Shown piece by piece: positions 1-7,439 of a DNA stretch of 50,941 nucleotides (the stretch's first letter is position 1; every line of letters starts with the position of its first letter). A program made the translations under genes and the position numbers. Source of the DNA: Clostridia bacterium. GTDB taxonomy: Bacteria > Bacillota > Clostridia > Oscillospirales > CAG-272. Location: the NCBI GenBank assembly GCA_017453365.1, contig JAFTKH010000035.1:1-50941 (forward strand), read 5' to 3'. Under the pieces are notes generated by a model. It was not told where the DNA came from, ran no database searches, and saw nothing but the letters and a program-made list of their open reading frames with translations.

Positions 1-684
1 ACCAAACTTGATACGCTCGTAGAGCTTCAGATAAGGCATAAGGATATGTACGCCTGCACCTGCCATCTGCTGACCTTGATATTCAAGCAGATCTTCGCTC
101 TCGTTAAAGCCTGCAATAATAACCGCAGCCTTGATTTCGGGGTGCATATTAATCACGTTGCCAACAGAGTAACCGCCCCAACTGTGTCCGAACAGAGTTA
201 TAGGAAGGTCTTGATATTCTTCTATTGCTACTACGTGGTGGAGTGCGTTATCAAGGCAGATAATACCTTGCGGAAGTCCTTCCACTGCATCACCGCCGCT
301 ATTGTCATTTCCTCTCGCATCGTAGGCGAACACGTAGTAGCCGCCCGAAGTAAAGTAATCAATGAAGGGCATATATGTATTGTGCCCACCCCCGCCAAGT
401 CCGTGTGCGATGACCACAACACCCTTGACATCTTGATTCGCTTTTGAGTATTTGTAGCCTGCAAGTGTCACATCCTCGGACCTGAAGTCGCTTCTTTCCA
501 TTTGCAAGCCCTCGTAATCCTCAACCGAGAACTCTAACCAAGAAGCCGTTTCGTAACGCTCACCGAAAATCGACTCATAGACTATAACAGTTGTTACTGG
601 TAAGATAATCAAAGGGATTGCAAGCAGAACACTTATAATCGAAATAATAATTATTTTCTTTTTGCTTTTCTTTGCTTTTTCCAT
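1..684 (-). CDS. Alpha/beta hydrolase, membrane-anchored, C-terminus cut off by the window edge
   Basis: The reading frame opens with an ATG at 684, preceded by a GGAG-type ribosome binding site, and is still open at base 1, so 228 residues are visible. A lysine-rich start (MEKAKKSKKK) followed by one hydrophobic helix (about residues 11-35) suggests a single N-terminal anchor with the enzyme outside the membrane. The hydrolase core shows an oxyanion-region HGLGGG near residue 90, a YDARGND stretch, and the nucleophile elbow GHSWGG with the catalytic serine at about residue 168. The acid and histidine of the triad lie beyond the window. It resembles the broad serine aminopeptidase/lysophospholipase-like group of alpha/beta hydrolases; the substrate cannot be told. 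A hairpin with a T-run sits in its leader (706-727). Confidence 0.85.
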   Translation of the reverse strand, partial: MEKAKKSKKKIIIISIISVLLAIPLIILPVTTVIVYESIFGERYETASWLEFSVEDYEGLQMERSDFRSEDVTLAGYKYSKANQDVKGVVVIAHGLGGGGHNTYMPFIDYFTSGGYYVFAYDARGNDNSGGDAVEGLPQGIICLDNALHHVVAIEEYQDLPITLFGHSWGGYSVGNVINMHPEIKAAVIIAGFNESEDLLEYQGQQMAGAGVHILMPYLKLYERIKFG

Positions 685-700
685 GTTTGTTCTCCAAATT

Positions 701-727
701 AAAAAGTGCGTAACCGAAGCCACGCAC
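701..727 (-). terminator. Terminator-like hairpin in the leader of the hydrolase gene
   Basis: On the minus strand GTGCGT and ACGCAC pair around a 10-nt loop and are followed by TTTTTAA, only about 20 nt before the hydrolase start codon. It could terminate an upstream transcript or attenuate the gene. The stem is only 6 bp, so this is tentative. Confidence 0.4.
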
Positions 728-748
728 AAAAAACGCAAACTCCCAGTC

Positions 749-898
749 GCTAAACCAACTTGAATACAACAGAGCCATTCTGCTTTCTACAAGTGGAATT
801 TGCATTTTTATCAAATCCGTATGTAGAAAGCCGAAAAAAGGGTATAGTACCCCCTGGAAACAAAAAAGCTCGTTTTTAACATATTAAGTTGGTTTAGC
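749..898. repeat. Nested inverted repeats in a 371-bp gap without genes
   Basis: A perfect 13-bp inverted repeat (GCTAAACCAACTT at 749-761, its complement at 886-898) encloses a second perfect 10-bp inverted repeat (GCTTTCTACA at 782-791, complement at 822-831). The segment has no convincing coding content. The layout resembles a small decayed mobile element, but no target duplication or transposase is visible. The rest of 685-1055 holds nothing else that I recognise. Confidence 0.5.
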
Positions 899-1055
899 AT
901 AATTATTATATCATTATTTTGTGAATAAATCAAGGCGTTTTACTGCATTTCCGAGATTGATGATAAAAATCAGGCATCGGATATTTTACCGGTGCTGCTA
1001 TGCATCTTTTTTTATTCCGTATCCGCCTTCGCCTCCTTTTCTGTCAGCGCTTGAA

Positions 1056-1715
1056 TTATAGCAATTTGAACGAATTTTTGTTGAACTCCAAAAGTCCCTC
1101 GTCGCGCATTTTGCAAAGCTCGTTTGACATAGCGCTTCTGTCAACCGAGAGAAAATCCGCAAGCTGTTGACGGTTAAAAGGAATGAGAAACGAGGAGCTG
1201 TTCTGCTTTTTCGCCTCCTCTGATAGATAGGATATCAGCTTCTCCCGTGTAGAACGCTTTGAGATATGTCCGAGCTTCCGCACAAGCTGTCTGTTCTTAT
1301 ATGATATAGCGAAGAAAAGATTCAGCACCACTGTAGAATGAAAACGGCAGGCCGAGGAGCAGACCGTTATAATTCGTTTTACGTCAAAGAATATAACCGC
1401 ACTGTCCCTTGTTGCAACAACGTCATTGAGAATCGCGCCGCTCTCGGGAGCAATATAGGCTTCGCCGAACATCTCTCCGACAGCTATTCGATTGACGATA
1501 CTTCTGTTTCCCCAATAATCGTCTCTTTGGATATGAAGGTCTCCCTCTACAAGCACCGTTATATGATTTAAATGCTCGCCTTGGCGAAAGACGTACTCGC
1601 CCTTTTTATATTTGCCAAGCCTTGCATCAAGGCAGGATAGCATTGTTGAAATCTCGTCCTCGGATACTCCCGCGAACAGCTGCGTTCCTTTCAATATCGG
1701 AATATATTTTTCCAT
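1056..1715 (-). CDS. Crp/Fnr family transcriptional regulator
   Basis: This is a 219-residue cytoplasmic DNA-binding regulator. Residues 1-120 form the cyclic-nucleotide-binding-like beta barrel (FRQGEHLNHITVLVEGDL, then GEMFGEAYI). A long dimerisation helix follows, then a C-terminal winged helix with the recognition helix around RQQLADFLSVDRSAMSNEL. The N-terminal cysteine cluster of oxygen-sensing FNR is absent, so the effector is unknown. An in-frame GTG at 1748 would add 11 residues, but the promoter at 1760-1788 puts the transcript start near 1753. The ATG at 1715, with AGAGAG upstream, therefore fits better. Its position beside the superoxide/peroxide defence operon makes a role in oxidative or nitrosative stress plausible, as inference. 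Confidence 0.88.
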   Translation of the reverse strand: MEKYIPILKGTQLFAGVSEDEISTMLSCLDARLGKYKKGEYVFRQGEHLNHITVLVEGDLHIQRDDYWGNRSIVNRIAVGEMFGEAYIAPESGAILNDVVATRDSAVIFFDVKRIITVCSSACRFHSTVVLNLFFAISYKNRQLVRKLGHISKRSTREKLISYLSEEAKKQNSSSFLIPFNRQQLADFLSVDRSAMSNELCKMRDEGLLEFNKNSFKLL

Positions 1716-1759
1716 AGGGGCTCTCTTTCTGTTGTAAAAACAACCCAATCGTTTTACTT

Positions 1760-1788
1760 ATTATATTATAATGCAAACGCAAAGTCAA
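1760..1788 (-). promoter_or_regulatory. Sigma-A promoter of the Crp/Fnr gene
   Basis: On the minus strand TTGACT (1788-1783) and TATAAT (1765-1760) are separated by exactly 17 bp. The expected transcript start is near 1753. Confidence 0.8.
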
Positions 1789-1891
1789 GCGCACAATCTC
1801 GCAAGATTTACAAGTTACAAAAGCGCCGAAAATTAAAAGCTCGGGAACGAGTTTTGATTACTTACTCTTGTCAGCCATAAAAAAGTTGAAC

Positions 1892-1927
1892 AAAAAGCGC
1901 GGAGATACTAAAAAACAGTATCCCCGC
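1892..1927 (-). terminator. Terminator of the desulfoferrodoxin-ferritin-rubredoxin operon
   Basis: The 11-bp arms at 1917-1927 and 1899-1909 (one G-U pair) enclose a 7-nt loop. On the minus strand they are followed by GC and TTTTT, which is a good intrinsic terminator downstream of rubredoxin. Confidence 0.8.
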
Positions 1928-2044
1928 TCTCAATTTCACTAATTTTTCAAAAACAAAAAGCCCTTGACTTTCCTGTTTGTACCGCCGAGAAAGCGAAAAC
2001 AGTTAACTCCTGTCGGTCGAGGGAGCCACCGTTTCCTATTCTGC

Positions 2045-2200
2045 TTATTTCTCGGAAAACATATCCTTCCCTACTCCGCAAAGCGGGCACGTAAAGTCTT
2101 CGGGAAGCTCCTCGAATTTCGTGCCGGGCGCAATTCCGTTATCGGGATCGCCGACAGCCTCGTCGTATTCCCATCCGCAAGCATCACATACGTATTTCAT
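2045..2200 (-). CDS. Rubredoxin
   Basis: This small 51-residue cytoplasmic electron carrier binds one iron through four cysteines. The two classical pairs are present as CDAC (Cys5, Cys8) and CPLC (Cys38, Cys41), with the family spacing and the aromatic and acidic residues between them ([15 protein letters not shown], then [13 protein letters not shown]). The start has AAAGGA upstream. It is the last gene of the operon after desulfoferrodoxin and ferritin, where rubredoxin typically passes electrons to superoxide reductase or peroxidases. The length is normal for the family, and nothing is missing. Confidence 0.96.
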   Translation of the reverse strand: MKYVCDACGWEYDEAVGDPDNGIAPGTKFEELPEDFTCPLCGVGKDMFSEK

Positions 2201-2222
2201 TTTTTATTTCCTTTCCGTAAAA

Positions 2223-2735
2223 TTAAAGAACTAAAGAGGGGGCGGTATATACTCTGGCTCCAAGCTCCTGGTTGAGCATATAAAGGCTCTTGGGATCGGA
2301 GCCGAACAGCTCCATCTTGGTTATCATATCATTGGCATTGGTCTCCTCCTCGCCCTGCTCCTTCACAAACCAATCAAGGAACTGCATAGTGCGAAAATCC
2401 TTAACCTCATATGCCGCCGCATAGATATCGTTAATCAGTGAGGTGACGTATTCCTCGTGCTCGAGGCCTGCCTTTAGCACGTCCATATGACAGGTAAGCA
2501 CCTTGTCGGGCTTTGGAATTGCTTCAAGCGTCACCTTCTGATTTTCATTCTGAAGGTACTGATAGAAAAGCATTGCGTGGTCGCGCTCCTCTTGCGCCTG
2601 AATTTTGTACCAATTAGCAAATCCGTCAAGTCCTGCGTTCTCAAAGTAATTTGAAAAATCAAGGTAAAGATATGCGGAGTAAAACTCCTTGTTTATTTGC
2701 TGATTTAACAGCTCGCATACCTTTGCGTTCATCAT
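2223..2735 (-). CDS. ftnA: Bacterial non-heme ferritin
   Basis: This 170-residue four-helix ferritin-like subunit should assemble into an iron-storage shell in the cytoplasm and oxidise Fe(II) at a di-iron ferroxidase centre. The expected ligands are visible: Glu in KEFYSAYLYL (helix A), EERDH in helix B, and EHEEYVTSLI and KEQGEEE in the later helices. There is no C-terminal heme or cysteine extension. It starts 11 nt after the desulfoferrodoxin stop, and its GGAG overlaps that stop codon, so the two are cotranscribed and probably translationally coupled. Storing iron lowers Fenton chemistry, which matches its partners. Confidence 0.94.
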   Translation of the reverse strand: MMNAKVCELLNQQINKEFYSAYLYLDFSNYFENAGLDGFANWYKIQAQEERDHAMLFYQYLQNENQKVTLEAIPKPDKVLTCHMDVLKAGLEHEEYVTSLINDIYAAAYEVKDFRTMQFLDWFVKEQGEEETNANDMITKMELFGSDPKSLYMLNQELGARVYTAPSLVL

Positions 2736-2746
2736 CTTTTTTCTCC

Positions 2747-3133
2747 TTATTCAATATCAACCTTCCACAAGCCGTGAAGATTACAGTATGCATATACCGC
2801 AACCGGCTTTTCGTCATACAGCGCGAACGTAACACAAGGCTCATCGCCCGGGTTCAGGCATTTCCTCTGACCGCCGCGGCAGGTCTGAAGATATACCCAA
2901 AGAATACTGTGCTCCTCTGTCATAGGATGCTGAACAGACCCCACGGTCACCTTCAGCAGCCCATCCTCGCGTGTCACGACCGGAATATGCTTCTCGTGGC
3001 TTGCCTCAACGGTGCCGGGTTCCAGCTTCGTCATCTTCTGTCCGCAGCACATCATAGGAACACCTGCATCATTTATCATTCCAATCAGATTTCCACAATG
3101 CTCGCAAATATAAAACTTGTTGTTGTCGCACAT
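2747..3133 (-). CDS. dfx: Desulfoferrodoxin (superoxide reductase, two-iron type)
   Basis: This 128-residue protein reduces superoxide to hydrogen peroxide without releasing oxygen, a hallmark of anaerobes. The N-terminal desulforedoxin-like centre I is complete (Cys10, Cys13, Cys29, Cys30). Centre II has its ligands in EKHIPV (His49, with Glu47 and Lys48), His46, His69, Cys117 and His120. It leads an operon with ferritin and rubredoxin and is driven by a near-consensus promoter at 3168-3196. All key residues are present. Confidence 0.96.
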   Translation of the reverse strand: MCDNNKFYICEHCGNLIGMINDAGVPMMCCGQKMTKLEPGTVEASHEKHIPVVTREDGLLKVTVGSVQHPMTEEHSILWVYLQTCRGGQRKCLNPGDEPCVTFALYDEKPVAVYAYCNLHGLWKVDIE

Positions 3134-3167
3134 AGAAAACTCCTCCGTTTTTTGGTTTTATATAAGC

Positions 3168-3196
3168 ATTATAGCACAGAGTTGAATAATTGTCAA
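3168..3196 (-). promoter_or_regulatory. Sigma-A promoter of the dfx-ftnA-rubredoxin operon
   Basis: TTGACA (3196-3191) and TATAAT (3173-3168) lie on the minus strand with 17 bp between them, an exact consensus pair. I see nothing further in the stretch from here to 3434 except a weak 5-bp hairpin. Confidence 0.88.
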
Positions 3197-3434
3197 TTAA
3201 AGAAACAATCCGACCAAAATCCGTATCAGCGGAAACAGTCTGTGAGCCTCCTGCCGCAAAAGAGGTTAGGCGACCTCACATCTGGCAAGAGAGAAAAGGC
3301 CCTAAACCGTGCAAAAGCTGTGAATTTACTAAAAACCCATAAATTAAACAGTATCATTTCCGCCCGCAAGCACCCAAAAAACGGTAAAATGCAACATTAT
3401 TTGCGAAGAGCATAACGCAACTGTAAAATAACGC

Positions 3435-3466
3435 AAGGGGGCTGACCCAATCGGGTCCGTCCCCTT
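3435..3466 (-). terminator. Probable terminator after the DUF421 gene
   Basis: An imperfect hairpin pairs AAGGGG and GACCC with GGGT and CCCCTT around an AATC loop, just downstream of the DUF421 stop. The tail is only moderately T-rich (GCGTTATTTTAC). Its GGGTCCGTCCCC core resembles a hairpin often seen repeated in Clostridia, recalled from memory, so it may be a dispersed repeat rather than a dedicated terminator. Confidence 0.55.
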
Positions 3467-3472
3467 ATCCTT

Positions 3473-4147
3473 TTATTCAACCCCGTACAGAGTTAAATTT
3501 TTATCGTTATCACAAACTCCGAGAAACACATCTTTCGCACTCTTATATCCCTGCATCGACAGTTGCTGTGATAGCCATTGTTCATCAAGCCCCATACGCT
3601 TAAGGTTCTCCCCCATAATACGCCCGTCCATAATAACCTCGGTGCTTATATGCGCCGATTTCGGCTGCAAATTCATATCGTCGGGTGTCATGGGACGCTT
3701 TCCGCTTTTCGGCAGGACGGACAGCTTACCGTTCTGCTCGAAGATAGCGGTTTTTATATCGGAAAGGTCGAAATACCCTGCCTCGCGGCACATAACCATA
3801 AATTCGCTCAAATCCAGCTTTGCCTTCTTCATATTTTTGCGGTAAAGCTTACCGTCGTTTAAAATAACGGTAGGAGTACCGTTTATATATTTGCGCATCT
3901 TCGGCAGCTTGTGTGTAATGAGGCTCAACACTACGGATACCGCACCGTATATAAAAAGCGCTATTAAGGGCTTTATCGGCTCTTCAAGCTCTGTCGCAAG
4001 CTCCGCGGCAACGGAGCCTATTGTGATACCGCTGATATAGTCGAAGAAATCAAGCTGCGCCAGCTGCTTGTGACCCATAATCTTCGCTATAGCAAACAGG
4101 GCAAATACGGACAGAAGCGACGTGAGTATTACCTTGATTATCTCCAT
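3473..4147 (-). CDS. DUF421 (YetF-like) membrane protein
   Basis: This 224-residue protein has about three N-terminal membrane segments (residues 1-20, 35-55 and 62-80) followed by a soluble domain. The family signature is clear in QLDFFDYISGITIGSVAA and in the C-terminal part (GTPTVILNDGKL, then MCREAGYFDLSDIKTAIFEQNG). YetF/YdfR-type proteins are linked to spore-forming Firmicutes, but the biochemical role is not established. It lies 29 bp after a CotJC-type manganese catalase, and the two are probably one transcript. The start has a GAGG four bases before the ATG. Confidence 0.9.
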   Translation of the reverse strand: MEIIKVILTSLLSVFALFAIAKIMGHKQLAQLDFFDYISGITIGSVAAELATELEEPIKPLIALFIYGAVSVVLSLITHKLPKMRKYINGTPTVILNDGKLYRKNMKKAKLDLSEFMVMCREAGYFDLSDIKTAIFEQNGKLSVLPKSGKRPMTPDDMNLQPKSAHISTEVIMDGRIMGENLKRMGLDEQWLSQQLSMQGYKSAKDVFLGVCDNDKNLTLYGVE

Positions 4148-4176
4148 ATTCCCTCTTCAGCCTTTTTAACTCCGTA

Positions 4177-4842
4177 TCAGCTGCCGAAGGACGGCGGCTG
4201 CGTATTCACGTCACGGAAGGCATTGGGCCCGGGATTCGAGAGCGAAAAATACATTCTCGCTGCCTTCGTTGTTCCAAAATCGCGGTTCGAGCCCGTTTCC
4301 TGCACCTTATTGAAGGCGTCGCGGAACATCTGATTGTGCGCTTCCTCGCGGTTGAGGAGGAAATCTATCGTTTCCCTTACCTTTTTATCCTCTATCTGTC
4401 TGTAGAGATATTCGTACACAACCTTCGCCCTCTGCTCCGACGCGATGTTCGAAAGCAGGTCTGCACAAAGGTCACCCGTCACGGTGACATAATCCCCCGT
4501 CCAGGAGTAGCCAGAGGCATTGATAAGCCCGGGATTGAGCCCGAGCAGAACGTGACTCTGTATCTCCCCGGCCTGCACCTTCGTCGCGTCAACGTCGTGC
4601 CCGTTGAGCATATTTATCGTAGTTGCCACCATTTCCATATGGCCGAGCTCCTCTGCCGCGATATCAAGAAAGAGATCCTTTATCTCGGGGTCTTTAATAC
4701 GGAAGCTCTGCGACATATATTGCATAGCCGCCTTCAGCTCTCCGTTACCGCCGCCGAGCTGTTCCTGAAGCAGTGCTGCATACTGCGGATTTGGGCGCTC
4801 CACCTGTACCGGATGAAACAACATTTTTTCGTGTTTAAACAT
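4177..4842 (-). CDS. Manganese catalase (CotJC type)
   Basis: This 221-residue ferritin-fold enzyme dismutates hydrogen peroxide at a di-manganese centre. The metal-ligand pattern is present: Glu35 in GELKAAMQY, Glu65 and His68 in AAEELGHMEM, Glu136 in IASEQRAK, and His169 in REEAHNQMF. The length matches the short spore-coat CotJC subgroup rather than the longer lactobacillus enzyme. It removes the peroxide that desulfoferrodoxin makes, so it complements the operon to its left. A GGAG lies eight bases before the ATG. I could not assign its promoter with confidence. Confidence 0.94.
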   Translation of the reverse strand: MFKHEKMLFHPVQVERPNPQYAALLQEQLGGGNGELKAAMQYMSQSFRIKDPEIKDLFLDIAAEELGHMEMVATTINMLNGHDVDATKVQAGEIQSHVLLGLNPGLINASGYSWTGDYVTVTGDLCADLLSNIASEQRAKVVYEYLYRQIEDKKVRETIDFLLNREEAHNQMFRDAFNKVQETGSNRDFGTTKAARMYFSLSNPGPNAFRDVNTQPPSFGS

Positions 4843-4913
4843 AATATTATCTCCTTTTTTCTTTATTATTGCTCACCGAAAAAAGAAAATATTCAGGGGG
4901 GATATGATTTGTC

Positions 4914-4942
4914 TTGCATTTTGCCGTTGTAGGTTGTAAAAT
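4914..4942 (+). promoter_or_regulatory. Promoter of the nitroreductase-SpoU operon
   Basis: TTGCAT (4914-4919) and TAAAAT (4937-4942) are 17 bp apart, 27 bp before the nitroreductase start. This lies in the divergent gap with the manganese catalase. Confidence 0.75.
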
Positions 4943-4969
4943 ATAGATATAAAAAGAAGGGAGCTTTAT

Positions 4970-5515
4970 ATGAATTTTCTTGAACTCGCAAAAAGCCGAC
5001 AGTCCTGCCGAAGCTATGACAAGGGAAGATACGTCGAGCCCGAAAAAATAGACGCGATACTAGAGGCGGCAAGGCTGTCCCCCTCTGCTTGTAATGCCCA
5101 GCCGTACAGCCTCTGGGTATGCACAGGGAGCGGAGCACTCAAAATAGCCGAGGCCACGGGCGGTATGGGAATGAATAAATTCGCAAAGGACGCACCCGTG
5201 ATGATAGTTATTTCCGAAGCGCCCTACAATGCTACCGCAAAGATAGGTGCGAAGGTAAAGCATAACGACTATCGCTCGATAGATATAGGCATACTGTCCG
5301 CATATATCACGGCAGAGGCAGAGTCGCAGGGACTCGGAAGCTGTATCATCGGCTGGTTCGATAACGCCAAAATATGCGAGGCGATAGGCCGTGATGTAAC
5401 AGTGCGCCTCGTTATATCAATAGGCTACGCAAAGGACGAGGTAAAGCGGGAAAAGCGGCGCAAGCCCCTCTCTGAGCTGGTATCCTTCGTCACGGGTGAT
5501 GACAAAAATGTCTGA
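4970..5515 (+). CDS. Nitroreductase-family flavoprotein
   Basis: This 181-residue protein is of the FMN-dependent NAD(P)H oxidoreductase type. It has the N-terminal FMN-binding RQSCRSYD motif (residues 10-17), SPSACNAQPYSLWV around residues 37-50, and the C-terminal SQGLGSCIIGWF and VRLVISIGYAKDE segments that close the flavin site. Enzymes of this fold reduce nitroaromatics, quinones or flavins; the true substrate is unknown. The start has GGGAG six bases upstream. Its last codons overlap the start of the next gene, so the pair is translationally coupled. Confidence 0.93.
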   Translation: MNFLELAKSRQSCRSYDKGRYVEPEKIDAILEAARLSPSACNAQPYSLWVCTGSGALKIAEATGGMGMNKFAKDAPVMIVISEAPYNATAKIGAKVKHNDYRSIDIGILSAYITAEAESQGLGSCIIGWFDNAKICEAIGRDVTVRLVISIGYAKDEVKREKRRKPLSELVSFVTGDDKNV

Positions 5516-6362
5516 TACACCTAACATAATACGGGTCAACAGCCTTTCGTCGTCGCTTCTTGACCCGTACGTTCGTTTAACGGGCGCACAAATGCGCTCA
5601 AGGCTCGAGCCCGAACGCGCTATCTTTATAGCCGAGAGTCCGACGGTCATAGACGTCGCGCTAGATGCGGGGTGTACCCCGATATCCTTCCTATGCGACG
5701 AGAAACTGATAAACGGGGACGTAAAAAGAATTATCGGGAGGCTCTGCGACTATCCCTCAGCCGACGGTACCGGGGTTCCTATATACGTCGGAGACGGCGA
5801 GCTTTTACGCAGCATTACGGGCTTCGAGCTGACACGGGGTGCCCTTTGCGAAATGAGACGTCCAGAGCCGCGCACGGCAGAGGATGTCCTCACGGGCGCC
5901 CGAAGGGTCGCTGTGCTCGAGGAGATTGCAGACTCGACAAACGTCGGCGCTATTTTCCGCTCTGCTGCGGCACTCGGCATTGATGCCGTGCTCCTGACCC
6001 CTACCTGTTGCGACCCGCTCTCCCGCCGCGCGGTGAGAGTCAGTATGGGCACAGCCCTGCTTATCCCCTTCGCAAGAATAGGCGACGGGCAAAATTGGCA
6101 GAAGAGTGGAATTCCCCTTCTCCACTCCCTTGGCTTTACGACCGTTGCTATGGCCCTGACCGACAATTCGGTGTCAATAAATGACGAGAGCCTAAAAAAC
6201 GCCGAGCGGCTCGCCATTATCCTCGGCACAGAGGGTACGGGGCTCAAGCCCGAGACTATAGATGCCGCTGACCTGACCGTTAAAATACCGATGACACGGG
6301 GAGTCGATTCACTCAACGTCGGCGCGGCGGCCGCTATTGCCTTCTTTGCTATCCGCGATTAA
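5508..6362 (+). CDS. TrmH/SpoU-family RNA 2'-O-methyltransferase
   Basis: From the ATG at 5508 this 284-residue protein shows the three SPOUT knot motifs: STNVGAIFRSAAALGIDAVL (residues 143-162), ILGTEGTGL (238-246) and IPMTRGVDSLNVGAAAAI (260-277). It uses S-adenosylmethionine to methylate a ribose in tRNA or rRNA; the target base cannot be read from the sequence. The N-terminal 100 residues are a substrate-binding domain of the RlmB/TsnR kind. In-frame GTG (5496) and ATG (5499) starts are possible, but GGGTGA at 5494 is best placed for 5508. It overlaps the nitroreductase by 8 nt. Confidence 0.92.
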   Translation: MSDTPNIIRVNSLSSSLLDPYVRLTGAQMRSRLEPERAIFIAESPTVIDVALDAGCTPISFLCDEKLINGDVKRIIGRLCDYPSADGTGVPIYVGDGELLRSITGFELTRGALCEMRRPEPRTAEDVLTGARRVAVLEEIADSTNVGAIFRSAAALGIDAVLLTPTCCDPLSRRAVRVSMGTALLIPFARIGDGQNWQKSGIPLLHSLGFTTVAMALTDNSVSINDESLKNAERLAIILGTEGTGLKPETIDAADLTVKIPMTRGVDSLNVGAAAAIAFFAIRD

Positions 6363-6387
6363 AGGCCCCGCCTACTTAAAAAACATA

Positions 6388-6416
6388 TTGATTTTTCCAT
6401 AGCGGTGTGCTATAAT
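6388..6416 (+). promoter_or_regulatory. Promoter of the YwaF-like gene
   Basis: TTGATT (6388-6393) and TATAAT (6411-6416) are 17 bp apart. The short leader contains a small hairpin (ACAGCT and AGCTGT around a 7-nt loop). Confidence 0.82.
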
Positions 6417-6478
6417 AATTGACAGCTGACCCCAAGCTGTTAATTATTTTATCACTTTTTGTATGGAGAGGTCGAATT

Positions 6479-7330
6479 ATGGAGAACTTTTTCAAGCATT
6501 TTTTTGGGCAGGCAGACCCGAGTGGGCCTTATGAGTTCAAAAATTTTTCACTTGCGCATTTTCTTCCCATTCTGGTCGCTGCGGGAGTTATATATCTGAT
6601 ATTCCGCTATAGGAGCAAGCTTCGCACCTTCAGACACGAGGACAAGCTGCGTATGGCACTCTCCTTCACCCTTATAATAACCGAGATGTCCTATTTCTGG
6701 CGCCTTGTAGGCGTTCCGTCGCTTAACGCAAATCCATACGAGCATCTGCCGATAACAGTATGCGGCTGGGCGATAATCTTCTCCTCGGTGCTGGTACTGA
6801 CGAAGAGCCAAACGCTCTATGACATCTGCTACTTTTGGGTGTTTGCGGGAACTATCTTCGCGCTTATAACCCCGACGGTCATAAATTTCACCGGCCCCAC
6901 ACGCTTCAGATATTATCAGTTCTGGTGCGAGCATCTTCTCGGCTATGTTGCGGTCTTTTATATGACCTTCGTGCATAAGATGCGCCCGAACGTAAAATCC
7001 ATAATTAAGTCCTACGCTATGCTACTCGCGCTCGGTGTTATAGCGATATTCGCAAACAACCTGCTCGACAGCTATGCTCCCGAAACCTACGAGCACGACG
7101 CCGCAAACTACCTCTTTATGGCAAAGGGTGAGGCGCAGTCACCGATACTTGAAATACTGCCCGAAAACTACGTCGTAAGAGTTATCGTTATGGCCCTTGT
7201 CGTAGGAGCACTTTTCATCGTATCCTACCTGCCGTGGTTTTTTATCGACAGACACGCAAAGAAGAAGCAGACGGAAGTCGATACGGTGGAAGCAGAAAAG
7301 CAGGAAGCACCGATAGCTGCCAGCAAATAA
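6479..7330 (+). CDS. YwaF/TIGR02206-like integral membrane protein
   Basis: This 283-residue protein has about seven hydrophobic segments, a long run of aromatic residues, and a charged cytoplasmic tail ending KKKQTEVDTVEAEKQ. It matches the recalled TIGR02206/YwaF family through HFLPILVAAGVIYLIFRYR at the first helix and ITVCGWAIIFSS plus FRYYQFWCEHLLGY in the middle. No biochemical function is known for this family. The ATG at 6479 has GGAGAGG seven bases upstream; an earlier in-frame start at 6419 lies too close to the promoter. It has its own promoter and a strong bidirectional terminator after it. Confidence 0.85.
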   Translation: MENFFKHFFGQADPSGPYEFKNFSLAHFLPILVAAGVIYLIFRYRSKLRTFRHEDKLRMALSFTLIITEMSYFWRLVGVPSLNANPYEHLPITVCGWAIIFSSVLVLTKSQTLYDICYFWVFAGTIFALITPTVINFTGPTRFRYYQFWCEHLLGYVAVFYMTFVHKMRPNVKSIIKSYAMLLALGVIAIFANNLLDSYAPETYEHDAANYLFMAKGEAQSPILEILPENYVVRVIVMALVVGALFIVSYLPWFFIDRHAKKKQTEVDTVEAEKQEAPIAASK

Positions 7331-7347
7331 TTCTTCACTATTCATTG

Positions 7348-7379
7348 GTTGGCGTCGCCAAGAAGTTGGCGACGTCAAC
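7348..7379. terminator. Hairpin after the YwaF-like gene
   Basis: The 14-bp arms (7348-7361 and 7366-7379) with one mismatch enclose a GAAG loop. No T-run follows, so this is an additional stem ahead of the main terminator. Confidence 0.55.
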
Positions 7380-7390
7380 TGTCTTCATCG

Positions 7391-7438
7391 TTTATAACAG
7401 AAAACGCCGGCTTTCTAGCCGGCGTTTTCTGTTATAAA
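7391..7438. terminator. Strong bidirectional terminator
   Basis: A perfect 22-bp stem (7391-7412 with 7417-7438) closes on a TTCT loop and is A/T-rich at its base on both strands. It serves the converging YwaF-like gene (+) and the histidine kinase (-), whose stop codon follows directly. Confidence 0.85.
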
Positions 7439-7439
7439 T

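Noticed and set aside
575..814. 79-codon open frame overlapping the hydrolase start
   Set aside because: It mixes antisense-free leader sequence and the out-of-frame hydrolase start, with no ribosome binding site and no homologue that I can name.
2651..3415. 254-codon open frame on the plus strand
   Set aside because: It is antisense to ferritin and desulfoferrodoxin, both complete, and crosses their promoter.
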